From: Alphaproteobacteria bacterium | Lineage (GTDB): Bacteria; Pseudomonadota; Alphaproteobacteria; UBA7879 | Length of the DNA stretch: 64,000 bases | Assembly: GCA_002869105.1 (NCBI GenBank) | Contig: PKTP01000005.1 | Location: forward strand, 1-64,000 | Reading direction: 5' to 3' | The notes under the pieces: generated by a model | Databases searched by the model: none | The model's input: the letters and a program-made list of their open reading frames with translations, nothing else | What the model was told of the DNA's origin: nothing | Made by a program: the position numbers and the translations under genes | Part shown: in pieces, positions 55,924 to 64,000 of the stretch | Layout: every line of letters begins with the position of its first letter | How positions within the stretch are numbered: position 1 is the first letter of the stretch

Positions 55924-56771
55924 TTGCCTCCCTCAGGATCACTGTGCGCGTTCAAAGACTGTGAATATAAAGAACTCGATTGATAAGTTAAGAAGAAAGA
56001 ATTTAATAAAACATGACCTTGCACATAGTTTTTTAATCGCCTTCTCCACCGTCTAAGCTTAAACCCTTGATCAATCAATTCATCCGTCAAACGGTAGGCT
56101 TCGGGCCAATCATGTTGGGCGATTGCTTCTTTCAGCAAAGGTGTTAGCTCAGATTTTTTACGAACATGAACAAAGCTTTTAATGAATTTAATAATCCAAG
56201 GATCTGATTGTCGCGCGCGACTATGAACGCCTTTATCAACAATTTTATCTAAATCAGTTAATATAACAGACCACACGCCAATACCTTGCTCTGCATAAGG
56301 GGACAGTCTTTTGAGTTGGTCTTTCAATCTCTCATCTCTCAAGGCCTCGTGTAAATGAAACAGGGCTGATTCATAAGAAAGCCCAGTTCTTGCTCTGACA
56401 ATAAAGTCAGAGAATAAAATGCATAGCTTTAAATCGTGCTCTTTTTCACGCATTGCACTTTTATCAGGGTGTGCCTGCGGCAATTGTTCACTCTCTTTGT
56501 AAACAGTCGCTTTTTCAGTGTTATAAATAGGCTGGTTTTCTTGTTTCGGCAACAATTGAGGGTGGGAAGGCTCCTCCCCACTTTGAGCTAAGGATGCATC
56601 GTTCAACAATTCAGTTGCTTCAGAGTTCATCGTCTGTTGGTCTTCATGTCTATTTTGATAAAAAGCAAAGTAATAAACAGCGATAACCGCCGCTAAAAAC
56701 AGCACCAAAGGCACAACTATGCGGATAGTTATAAAATGAAAAAGAGTTTTACTTTTTGGTTGGTTAGACAT
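55920..56771 (-). CDS. Mitofilin/Mic60-like membrane protein
   Basis: A 283-residue protein with one N-terminal membrane anchor (IVVPLVLFLAAVIAVYYFAF), a polar Gln/Glu-rich linker and a helical C-terminal domain (LLKEAIAQHDWPEAYRLTDELID). Position between hemD and hemY is where alphaproteobacteria keep their mitofilin (Mic60, COG4223) homologue, which shapes inner-membrane invaginations. The long coiled coil usual for Mic60 is missing or very short, so this would be a reduced form. Identity is mostly by synteny. Confidence 0.6.
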   Translation of the reverse strand: MSNQPKSKTLFHFITIRIVVPLVLFLAAVIAVYYFAFYQNRHEDQQTMNSEATELLNDASLAQSGEEPSHPQLLPKQENQPIYNTEKATVYKESEQLPQAHPDKSAMREKEHDLKLCILFSDFIVRARTGLSYESALFHLHEALRDERLKDQLKRLSPYAEQGIGVWSVILTDLDKIVDKGVHSRARQSDPWIIKFIKSFVHVRKKSELTPLLKEAIAQHDWPEAYRLTDELIDQGFKLRRWRRRLKNYVQGHVLLNSFFLTYQSSSLYSQSLNAHSDPEGGK

Positions 56772-56788
56772 TTACGATAAAAAAATAC

Positions 56789-57508
56789 TTACTTCTTTTG
56801 TAGCACTTCTACCATCATTGAACAAAGGCTTTTTATAGTTGGCTGAGGAGCAATGTGAAATTCATGAACAGGGAGATTTTTAAATACCTCACTTATGTTT
56901 TTACTAAGCATGAATAATTTGTGAGAATGACAGTATTTTCTAAGATTTTGACGCTCAATGATTCGAACATATGTTTGAGCTGAATATTTTGAAAAAAAAG
57001 CGACACTTCTGATAGAGCCTGATTGTATCATGTTAATAAGATCCTGATTGGCATCTTCCCTGGGAAGAGTCTGATAAGCAATCACTCTACTACACTGAAC
57101 CCCTTTTCTTTTAAGATGAGTAGAAAAATCGAGAGTTACTTTATTTCCAGAGACAAAAACGTAACGCCCTTGTTTTGAACTCGCCAAAATAATTTCTAGA
57201 AGGCTTAACGCAGTTTGAGCAACGTGCACGCTAATGCCAGGATAAATCCTAACTATTTTCTCAGCAAGCCTATCGCCGACAACAAAAATAGCGCGCACGC
57301 ATGGGAGCTCCTTAAGAGATTTGATCGCATTTTTGCTCGTTATAATAAGGCAATCGGCAGAAGCTATATACTTTTGATAGTCCTCATCCGCAATAGGTTT
57401 TGAAAAGACGTTTAACAACGGACAAGTCAGTGTCTCAATTCCATAATGAGAAAGAAAAGTTGACACTTTTTCATTGTCACCATGGGGGCGCGTTAAAAGC
57501 AAAGTCAT
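56789..57508 (-). CDS. hemD: Uroporphyrinogen-III synthase
   Basis: A 239-residue protein that closes hydroxymethylbilane to uroporphyrinogen III. Sequence conservation in HemD is low, but LLLTRPHGDNEKVSTFLSHYG at the start, ADCLIITSKNAIKSL, AIFVVGDRLAEK and RVIAYQTLPRED are typical, and the order hemC-hemD agrees. It overlaps hemC by 4 bases at the start and precedes the mitofilin-like gene. Confidence 0.88.
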   Translation of the reverse strand: MTLLLTRPHGDNEKVSTFLSHYGIETLTCPLLNVFSKPIADEDYQKYIASADCLIITSKNAIKSLKELPCVRAIFVVGDRLAEKIVRIYPGISVHVAQTALSLLEIILASSKQGRYVFVSGNKVTLDFSTHLKRKGVQCSRVIAYQTLPREDANQDLINMIQSGSIRSVAFFSKYSAQTYVRIIERQNLRKYCHSHKLFMLSKNISEVFKNLPVHEFHIAPQPTIKSLCSMMVEVLQKK

Positions 57509-58414
57509 GTGTTTTTGAGTTTTGCGCGTAAATCATGCGCTGTTTTCTCAGCCACACCTTCAAAGTCTATACCACTGTTATCAGCAAAAACAGTGTGGCT
57601 TAACGTTTCATTTGCCATCATCGCCTTAAGGGACAACGTTGAGCCATCAAGACGCGCATATGCGCCAACGGGCATTTGGCAACTCGCGCCCAGAAGTTTC
57701 AATACAAATTGTTCAGCTTTAAAGCATTGCCATGTCTGGACATGATTGACATCACGCACCATAGAAACAACCGGGCTATCAGGTTTCATCACAAGCGCAA
57801 TCACGCCCTGTCCCGCTGATGGAATAAACACTTCTTGATCAAGCCTAAAACCAAAGTCCTCTCCATAACCCAAACGCCTTAAACCCGCAGCTGCCAAAAC
57901 CGTTGCATCAAAAGCTCCAGATAAAATTTTATTTAACCGTGTTTGGACGTTTCCCCTTAAGTGACCTATTTTCAAATCTGGCCGCAAATGTTTTAAAAGA
58001 GCATGACGTCTTAAAGAGCACGTTCCAACCAGAGCGCCATGGGGCAATTGATCAAGGGTCGCATTGTTTTGAGAAATCAAAACATCCCCGGCACTCTCTC
58101 GAGGTAGCGTCGCTGCCAAAACAAGACCGTCTGGACAATGAACACTCATATTCTTTTGCTGAATGCACAGCCACATCTATTTCATTATTGATACAAGCTT
58201 GGTCTACTTCTTTGCAGAACAATCCCTTGCCACCAAAGCTATGCAGCGGAACATCTTTGAGTTTATCCCCTGAGGTAGTGTAGACATGAAATGAAATTGT
58301 CACATTTGGAAAATAATGGCGGATATAGTGAGCAACCATTTCAGACTGTCGCCTTGCCAAAGGACTGGCCCTACTTCCCAGCCTGATATGATTGTCTTGA
58401 TTTTTTTTGCTCAT
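57505..58414 (-). CDS. hemC: Hydroxymethylbilane synthase HemC, interrupted by a frameshift
   Basis: Porphobilinogen deaminase, heme pathway. The N-terminal part (ATG 58414; MSKKNQDNHIRLGSRASPLA, GGKGLFCKEVDQA, DVAVHSAK) ends in a wrong frame after about 87 residues. The remainder continues in the +1 frame (NMSVHCPDGLVLAATLPRES, CSLRRHALLKHLRPDL, and the dipyrromethane-cofactor region LLGASCQMPVGAYA with its Cys). The joint is an AAAA run at 58154-58157 where one A too many would explain the break; corrected, HSAKNMSVHCPDG matches the family's HSLKDMPT..PEG. Since heme genes follow, the gene is probably functional and the indel may be technical. It is divergent from tsaD, 29 bases apart. Confidence 0.9.
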
Positions 58415-58443
58415 ACTGATCTTATGCCATAAAATACCACTCA

Positions 58444-59478
58444 ATGAAAATGACAACCCGATCGAAAGTTTTTTTAGGTATCGAAGATAGCTGTGATGAT
58501 ACTGCTGTCGCCATTGTCAGCGAAGATAAAAAAATACTCTCGGAAAGTAAGATTTCTCATCTAAAGGTTAATGAACCTTATGGGGGTGTTGTTCCGGAAA
58601 TAACGGCGCGCGCGCACTTGGTGAATCTCCCCCTCCTCATCAAAGATGCTCTCTGCAAAGCTGGCCTCTCATTAACAGAGATTGATGGATATGCCGCAAC
58701 TGCAGGTCCTGGCCTCATTGGGGGTCTTATTTGCGGCGTTCAAATAGCTAAAGCGATGGCCTATTATAATCAAAAGCCTTTTTTTGGCATCAATCACCTT
58801 GAAGCCCATGCTTTGACACCCCGCCTCGTCTCCGACCTCGAATTCCCCTATTTCCTTCTCCTTGTTTCTGGGGGCCACACTCAACTTGTTCAAGTGAATG
58901 GTGTCAGAAATTATAGCATTTTAGGCACAACCCTTGATGATGCTCTTGGAGAAGCTTTCGATAAGGTTGGGAAACTAATTGGGCTTCCCTATCCCGCGGG
59001 GCCTGAGATTGAAAAGCTCGCCACTCAGGGAGAAAATACTTTTTCGTTTGTTCGGCCGATGTGCAAACAAAAAAGCGCTAACTTCTCTTTTTCAGGTTTG
59101 AAAAGTGATGTCAGAAGACACGTGGATAAAATTCCGAATATGACTCAAGAAATCAAAGAAAATATCGCACGGTCATTCCAAGAGGCCATTAAAGACGTCC
59201 TCATGAACAAGTGCCAATACGTTTTAAAAAATATGCCTAATATTCATAACTTTGTCATAAGCGGCGGGGTAGCCGCTAATCAATATATCCGCCATCATCT
59301 CAAGGCCTTATGTGATGAAAACAGCACAAATTTCTATGCACCCCCCCTAGAATTATGCACAGATAATGGGGCCATGATTGCATGGGCCGCTCTTGAAAAT
59401 GATGCGATTGGATCTTATGATTCTTTGAATTTGGCACCTAGACCAAGATGGCCATTAACCGAGCTAAAACCCTCATGA
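58444..59478 (+). CDS. tsaD: tRNA N6-threonylcarbamoyltransferase TsaD
   Basis: A complete 344-residue ASKHA/Kae1 protein, the catalytic subunit of t6A37 synthesis. It begins VFLGIEDSCDDTAVAIV, has GGVVPEITARAHL, AATAGPGLIGGLICG, the metal-binding INHLEAHAL, LLVSGGHTQLV, and NFSFSGLKSDVRR. Stop TGA overlaps the arnT ATG (ATGA). The divergent hemC | tsaD arrangement is standard for alphaproteobacteria. Partner tsaB is at 21444 in this window; tsaE and tsaC are not here. Confidence 0.97.
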   Translation: MKMTTRSKVFLGIEDSCDDTAVAIVSEDKKILSESKISHLKVNEPYGGVVPEITARAHLVNLPLLIKDALCKAGLSLTEIDGYAATAGPGLIGGLICGVQIAKAMAYYNQKPFFGINHLEAHALTPRLVSDLEFPYFLLLVSGGHTQLVQVNGVRNYSILGTTLDDALGEAFDKVGKLIGLPYPAGPEIEKLATQGENTFSFVRPMCKQKSANFSFSGLKSDVRRHVDKIPNMTQEIKENIARSFQEAIKDVLMNKCQYVLKNMPNIHNFVISGGVAANQYIRHHLKALCDENSTNFYAPPLELCTDNGAMIAWAALENDAIGSYDSLNLAPRPRWPLTELKPS

Positions 59479-61184
59479 AAAACCACTTTAGACGAGATAG
59501 TTGTATTGTTTCTATTGTGTCATTCTTCCTGTTTTTTGGAGGGACGCAAAACCGTCCCTTCTCCACACCTGATGAAGGCAGGTATATGGAGATACCGCGG
59601 GAAATGGCTGTCACTGGATCCTTGATTACACCACGCTTAAATGGGGTTAAATACTTTGAAAAACCCCCGTTCTTCTATTGGATTCAAGCAGGCATCATCA
59701 AAGTTTTTGGGGTTAAAGAATGGAGTGGCAGACTCTTACCTGCATTGGCCGGAGCCCTGGGTGTCTTTTTCACCTTCTTTTTAGCTTTTCACTTATTTAA
59801 TCGCCGGACCGCGCTGCTTTCAGCTCTGATATTATCCACGAGTTCGCTTTACTTTATCATGAGCCATATCATCATCTTAGACGGCTTGTTCTCTTCTTTG
59901 GTCTATGGTTGTTTTACATTTTTCATTATTGGTATCCAAGCGCCGCCAGGACCAAAAAGAAAAAAGATGGCGCTTCTAACGGCAACGTTCCTGGCTTTGT
60001 CTGTGTTGACTAAAGGGATTGTAGCTGTTGCTCTCTTCGGCATAGTACTGCTTATTTGGTTTAGCATACACCGCAAGACGATCAAGTTGTTGCCTCTCTA
60101 TTGGGTAAGCGCCCTACTCCTCTTTCTGGCAATCATCATGCCCTGGCACATTCTTGTTCAATTAAAAAATCCAGAATTCTTTGATTTTTACATTATCAAA
60201 GAGCATTTTATGAGGTTCATCACAAAAACCCATAACAGATACCAACCCTTTTACTTTTTTATTCCCGTGCTTGTTTTTGGCCTGTTCCCATGGTGCGGCA
60301 ACTTATTAACACTTATGATCCGCAGCGTTACGATTAGAAACTTTGTTAAGTCAACTGATAGAGTCAACTTATCCTATTTATTGGTGTGGTTTTTAGCTAT
60401 TTTCATCTTTTTCAGTCTTTCAAGTTCAAAACTGATTACATATATTCTCCCTGTCATGGCACCCCTATCTGTTTTAATGGCATACAGCATCAATAGAATT
60501 GGTGATTTAAATTTAAGTTTTAAACCAGAAATTATTGCATACTGTCTTTTTTTTACAGCTGTCATCATTTTCTATTATCTCAAAAAAGAAGATATTCCAT
60601 CAGAGGACTTAGCTCTCTACACACACAAAATCCAAGCTCTTATTGTTTTATGTTGGGCAAGCGTCCTCCTACCCTTGCCTTTGTACTATCTAAAAGGGGC
60701 TAAGGTTGTTTTTAGAGCGCTCTTAGTCTTAACCCTGTCACAATATTCGGTGATGATTTGGGCAGCGCGCTCAGGAGATTCTTCAAGTATCAAAACAACA
60801 TACGATTACATTGACCAAAACTTAGGAAAAGACATTAAATACATTAGTTATCATCACTATCACCAAGACCTTCCTGTATACAACCAAAACCTAGTTCCAA
60901 TTGTTGGTGGATTAGGTGAATTAGAGTTTGGCCACACTCAAGAAAATCACGCCACCAAACTCTCTGAGGAAAATTTCTGGAAGCGCTGGTTTTCAGATGA
61001 AAAAATTTGCGCCATAACTTGGAAACAAGGAGGATATGATCTTTTCAAGAAATCCCTTAAAAACCATATGCATATCCGAGATAAAAAGTATTTGCGATCA
61101 AGCCATCAAATCCCTTTTGAAATACGGTTAAAAAGAAAAGTTCCAGCGTTTTGTAATATTTCACTACTGGAAAAAATAAATTAA
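59475..61184 (+). CDS. arnT: ArnT-like lipid A glycosyltransferase
   Basis: About 569 residues, a GT-C membrane glycosyltransferase of the PMT/ArnT family with about twelve membrane segments. STPDEGRYMEIPREMAVTGS contains the catalytic acidic pair in the first periplasmic loop. LNGVKYFEKPPFFYWIQA and the later SSSKLITYILPVMAPLSVL are family-typical. ArnT moves 4-amino-4-deoxy-L-arabinose (or a related sugar) from undecaprenyl phosphate to lipid A at the outer face of the inner membrane. The ATG at 59475 overlaps the tsaD stop. Followed by arnC-like and arnA-like genes, so a lipid A sugar is likely. Confidence 0.88.
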   Translation: MKNHFRRDSCIVSIVSFFLFFGGTQNRPFSTPDEGRYMEIPREMAVTGSLITPRLNGVKYFEKPPFFYWIQAGIIKVFGVKEWSGRLLPALAGALGVFFTFFLAFHLFNRRTALLSALILSTSSLYFIMSHIIILDGLFSSLVYGCFTFFIIGIQAPPGPKRKKMALLTATFLALSVLTKGIVAVALFGIVLLIWFSIHRKTIKLLPLYWVSALLLFLAIIMPWHILVQLKNPEFFDFYIIKEHFMRFITKTHNRYQPFYFFIPVLVFGLFPWCGNLLTLMIRSVTIRNFVKSTDRVNLSYLLVWFLAIFIFFSLSSSKLITYILPVMAPLSVLMAYSINRIGDLNLSFKPEIIAYCLFFTAVIIFYYLKKEDIPSEDLALYTHKIQALIVLCWASVLLPLPLYYLKGAKVVFRALLVLTLSQYSVMIWAARSGDSSSIKTTYDYIDQNLGKDIKYISYHHYHQDLPVYNQNLVPIVGGLGELEFGHTQENHATKLSEENFWKRWFSDEKICAITWKQGGYDLFKKSLKNHMHIRDKKYLRSSHQIPFEIRLKRKVPAFCNISLLEKIN

Positions 61185-61203
61185 ATCATATAATTAAGTA
61201 TCT

Positions 61204-62178
61204 ATGTCAAAAAGCAAACCCATGATGAAAACCACTCCCTTTATTTCTGTGATTGTGCCCGTCTACAATGAAGAAGAAACGATTAGGCTCTTTCACAAAA
61301 GACTTTTAGAAACGATGAAAAAAAATCGTTATAAATTTGAGATCCTCTATATAAATGATGGAAGCATTGATAAATCTGAAGAAATTTTAACATCCTTTGA
61401 AAAAGATGATCCCGATCTGGTTTACGTTTTAAGCTTTGATCAAAATTATGGTCAACACCTTGCGATCATGGCAGGCTTTGATCACATGCATGGTGATGTT
61501 GCTATTAATCTAGACGCTGATCTCCAAAACCCTCCTGAGGAAATTCCAAAATTGGTTGATAAGTACCTGGAGGGTCATGACATGGTTGGCAGTTACCGCA
61601 TAGGTAGAAAAGATCATAAGTGGCGTGATTATGGCTCTCGGTTTGCTAATTTTGTACGAAAACACATAACAACGCTCGACATGAAAGATCAGGGATGTAT
61701 GTTCCGCGCCTACTCAAAGGATCTTGCTAAAAAAATATGCCAAGGAAATGAGCACGCCCTCTTTGTGCCGGCCTTTGGTTGGAAGTATGCACAAAATCCA
61801 ACAGAAATTGGCCTGATTCACGATCCCAGATCTTCTGGAGAGTCTAAATACAAAATATATGATCTGATACGTGTAAGCATTGATCTAGCAACGAGCATGA
61901 GTCTAGCGCCCATACAAATTGTTACAGCAATAGGTTTGCTGACATCTTTTTTTAGCTTTGTGATTTTTATTTACATGATTGGACGTCGATTGATTTTAGG
62001 CCCAGAAGTAGAGGGTGTTTTTACTTTATTTGCTTTAGTTATTTTTATCATTGGCATTGGCATTTTTGGCATTGGTGTTATCGGTGAATATGTAGGGAGA
62101 ATTTATCAAATCGTTCAAGGTCGTCCCCGTTACACGCTGAAAAAAAACAATCAACCTCGTATTAAGTTATCACAATGA
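61204..62178 (+). CDS. arnC: ArnC-like undecaprenyl-phosphate glycosyltransferase
   Basis: A 324-residue GT2 enzyme with a cytosolic catalytic domain (SVIVPVYNEEETIRLFHKRL, YINDGSIDKSEEIL, the DxD-type NLDADLQNPPEEI, and GSYRIGRKDHKWRDYGSRFA) and two C-terminal membrane segments (IQIVTAIGLLTSFFSFVIFI; LVIFIIGIGIFGIGVIGEYV). It would load the activated amino sugar onto undecaprenyl phosphate for ArnT. Dolichol-phosphate-mannose-synthase-like relatives look similar, but the neighbours favour ArnC. Overlaps the next gene by 4 bases. Confidence 0.87.
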   Translation: MSKSKPMMKTTPFISVIVPVYNEEETIRLFHKRLLETMKKNRYKFEILYINDGSIDKSEEILTSFEKDDPDLVYVLSFDQNYGQHLAIMAGFDHMHGDVAINLDADLQNPPEEIPKLVDKYLEGHDMVGSYRIGRKDHKWRDYGSRFANFVRKHITTLDMKDQGCMFRAYSKDLAKKICQGNEHALFVPAFGWKYAQNPTEIGLIHDPRSSGESKYKIYDLIRVSIDLATSMSLAPIQIVTAIGLLTSFFSFVIFIYMIGRRLILGPEVEGVFTLFALVIFIIGIGIFGIGVIGEYVGRIYQIVQGRPRYTLKKNNQPRIKLSQ

Positions 62179-63209
62179 AAATATTAATAACTGGCGTCAA
62201 TGGTTTTATCGGGAACTGGCTGGCGAGAGCCATTCTAAAAGACGTATCTTTTCAAGTAACTGGTATTGATATCAAGAAATGTAATCTTGATCACCCTGTT
62301 GATTCAATGATGTCCAACCCTAAATTTTCGTTTCAAAACCTTAATCTTTTGGATGAAAATAACAGCTCTCAAATTGAAAAAATGGTTGAAGAGAACGATA
62401 TCATCATTCCTCTTGCAGCCATAGCAAACCCCTATTTGTATATCAAAGAACCACTCAGAGTATTTCAATTAGACTTCGAGCATAATTTACACATAGTAAA
62501 GCTCGCAAATAAATACGGGAAGCGTATTATTTTTCCATCAACTTCCGAAGTATATGGCATGGCTGAAGATGTTGTTTTTGACGAAGAGTCAACAAAGCTT
62601 GTTATGGGTCCTGTCCAGAAAATGCGTTGGATTTATGCGTGCTCAAAGCAGCTTCTAGATCGGGTTATTTGTGCTTACGGTCTTCACGAAGGTTTGTCTT
62701 ATACCTTGTTTAGACCTTTCAATTGGATCGGCCCTCGTTTAGATAATATTGATTCACAAAGCGAGGGTGAGTCCCGTGCGTTCACTCAATTTATGAGTAA
62801 CGTTATGCAAGGTCGACCAATTTGTATTGTCAATGATGGTCTTCAGCGTCGAACCTTTATCTACATTGATGATGCGATTGAGGCATTGATTAAAATCATA
62901 AAAAATGAAAATCAATGTGCCCATAACAAAATATATAACATTGGTAATCCAGAAAATGACTTTAGTATCCATGAACTGGCCAAAGCCATGATCTCCCATG
63001 CTCAAAAATTCCCTCACCTTGTAAAAGATAGAGAGAAATGCAAAATAGAGATGGTTCATTCGGATGACTATTTTGGCCAATCATATGAAGATGTATCGCG
63101 GCGGATGCCGTCTATCAAAAGAGCGATGGATGATTTAAATTGGCAGCCAACAACATCGATAGATGACGCAATTGAGAAAACGTTCCGCTTCTACGAGAAA
63201 ACTTCATAA
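62175..63209 (+). CDS. ArnA-type UDP-glucuronate decarboxylase (SDR)
   Basis: A 344-residue short-chain dehydrogenase. NAD-binding ITGVNGFIGNWLARAIL at the start, STSEVYGMAEDVVFDEES, catalytic YACSKQLLDRV with Tyr and Lys, LFRPFNWIGPRLDNID, and RRTFIYIDDAIEALIKII. It matches the C-terminal dehydrogenase domain of ArnA (oxidative decarboxylation of UDP-glucuronate to the 4-keto pentose). The N-terminal formyltransferase domain of ArnA is absent; arnB and arnD are not in the window. The product would feed ArnC/ArnT once aminated. Confidence 0.88.
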   Translation: MKILITGVNGFIGNWLARAILKDVSFQVTGIDIKKCNLDHPVDSMMSNPKFSFQNLNLLDENNSSQIEKMVEENDIIIPLAAIANPYLYIKEPLRVFQLDFEHNLHIVKLANKYGKRIIFPSTSEVYGMAEDVVFDEESTKLVMGPVQKMRWIYACSKQLLDRVICAYGLHEGLSYTLFRPFNWIGPRLDNIDSQSEGESRAFTQFMSNVMQGRPICIVNDGLQRRTFIYIDDAIEALIKIIKNENQCAHNKIYNIGNPENDFSIHELAKAMISHAQKFPHLVKDREKCKIEMVHSDDYFGQSYEDVSRRMPSIKRAMDDLNWQPTTSIDDAIEKTFRFYEKTS

Positions 63210-63242
63210 AATTAAACGCTCTAAACTGACTCTGTTTGAGTC

Positions 63243-64000
63243 TTAGAAATCTTGTCCAAGGGATATATAGAACTGTGCTCGTTTGTCACTATCTCTGCGT
63301 CGAACGGGCAGGCCAACAACCATCTGAACATCTCCAATCGGCGACATATAGTTCACCCCTCCTCCAACACCCATTAATAAGGCATTTGAAAAGTTCGGGT
63401 AACGACCTTGATAGTTAGATCCTGCATCAAAAAATCCTTGAAGAGCTAAATCGTTACTAATGAAGTAATTAATTTCAGCACCCATGGCAAACATAGATCG
63501 GCCACCAATCGGCTTGCCGTTGGCATCTCTCTTGCCAGCATGTTGGTAACCATATCCACGAACGGTCCCCATACCGCCGGCAAAAAATTGCCAATCCAAT
63601 GGCAGCACACGTTTACCAGCACTTGGAGACGCATATAACTTGTACCAGGCTTTAAGAATCAAGGTGTGATCATCATTTAGAGGCCGCAATATCGACTGCC
63701 TTAATTTAAACTGGACAAACTGACGCTGGGGAGCGACTTGCATTGCTGGGGTGATCTCAAAATGAGCATCCCAGCCTTTTCTTGGCATCATCAGATCATC
63801 CATCTGCTCATAATGAATCGCTAGAGGAACAGAAATAATCGGCGCATTATGATCATTTAAAAGGTTTGATTTTGGTTTAACCGAACTAAACTTTAGTGAA
63901 AGCCCCGTATCTGCCCTTAACTTATCGTATATAGGCGTTGTCAAAATTGAGGAAAGCTCAGCGGCCATACCGCTATAAGAATTTGTGTGTGTTCTTTTTA
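63243..64000 (-). CDS. Omp85 family (TamA/BamA-like) outer-membrane protein, C-terminal part
   Basis: The gene enters from beyond the right edge; only the last about 250 residues are seen. They form the second half of a beta-barrel: PRKGWDAHFEITPAM, LPLDWQFFAGGMGTVRGYGY with the VRGY lid motif, and a final strand YISLGQDF ending in Phe, as expected for substrates of the BAM machine. FFAGGMGTVRGY-type motifs occur in both TamA (autotransporter and lipid-transport assembly) and BamA; the divergent barrel and its place near envelope genes favour TamA. It converges with the arnA-like gene. Confidence 0.8.
   Translation of the reverse strand, partial: KRTHTNSYSGMAAELSSILTTPIYDKLRADTGLSLKFSSVKPKSNLLNDHNAPIISVPLAIHYEQMDDLMMPRKGWDAHFEITPAMQVAPQRQFVQFKLRQSILRPLNDDHTLILKAWYKLYASPSAGKRVLPLDWQFFAGGMGTVRGYGYQHAGKRDANGKPIGGRSMFAMGAEINYFISNDLALQGFFDAGSNYQGRYPNFSNALLMGVGGGVNYMSPIGDVQMVVGLPVRRRDSDKRAQFYISLGQDF

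Overview
The window looks like part of the chromosome of a moderately AT-rich alphaproteobacterium, most likely host-associated. The lineage call is an inference from gene order and content. Pointers are the divergent hemC | tsaD pair with hemD, a mitofilin-like gene and hemY behind hemC, the pepA-holC-ndk run, hrcA-grpE-dnaK divergent from rph, and a block matching genes 4 to 8 of the alphaproteobacterial gene transfer agent (GTA). A type VI secretion (T6SS) locus, many small signal-peptide proteins and several broken genes fit an endosymbiont of the Holosporales/Paracaedibacter type, but no rRNA is present to confirm it.

Layout. 1-190: palindromic intergenic repeats. 193-3096 (minus): an isolated GTA/phage head block (prohead protease fused to major capsid protein, head-tail connector, head-tail adaptor, tail terminator). 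3258-5033: two secreted proteins, one lectin-like. 5041-10665: MATE exporter, phosphoglycerate kinase and a large GltD/PyrK-like flavoprotein. 10783-20348 (minus): T6SS operon tssB-tssC-two Hcp-like-tssE-tssF-tssG-vgrG-MORN protein, without ClpV, TssK or the membrane complex. 20517-26253: two tRNAs, cmk, tsaB, pgsA, a DUF2066 gene, ndk, holC, pepA. 26462-33309: two tandem giant secreted coiled-coil paralogues, the first cut by an in-frame stop. 33475-35827: initiator tRNA, a glutaredoxin-MauE fusion and small secreted proteins. 35906-41520: hrcA-grpE-dnaK, rph, hemW. 41517-44988: membrane protein, DAACS symporter, broken kinase-like gene. 45187-51120: rpmI-rplT-pheS-pheT-lepA. 51146-54327: a 34-residue cysteine-rich metallothionein-like gene, a secreted protein, trpS, an EamA transporter and two tRNA-Leu genes. 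54613-58414 (minus): hemC-hemD-mitofilin-like-hemY. 58444-63209: tsaD and an arnT-arnC-arnA' block for lipid A modification. 63243-64000: the C-terminal barrel of an Omp85 protein, running off the window.

Functional themes. Both TsaB and TsaD of the t6A tRNA modification pathway are here. Heme synthesis and delivery are represented by HemC, HemD, HemY and HemW. Envelope work is represented by PgsA, the Arn enzymes and the Omp85 protein.

A striking feature is the number of interrupted genes. tssB, tssC, vgrG and hemC each need a one-base frame change, and two signal-peptide genes (26462-30043 and 43870-44988) carry one in-frame TAA. Because hemC is a core gene, assembly or sequencing indels must be excluded before these are called decay, programmed frameshifting or phase variation. 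The best candidates for undescribed biology are the paired secreted coiled-coil proteins, the tiny cysteine-rich protein, and the T6SS with a split sheath subunit.
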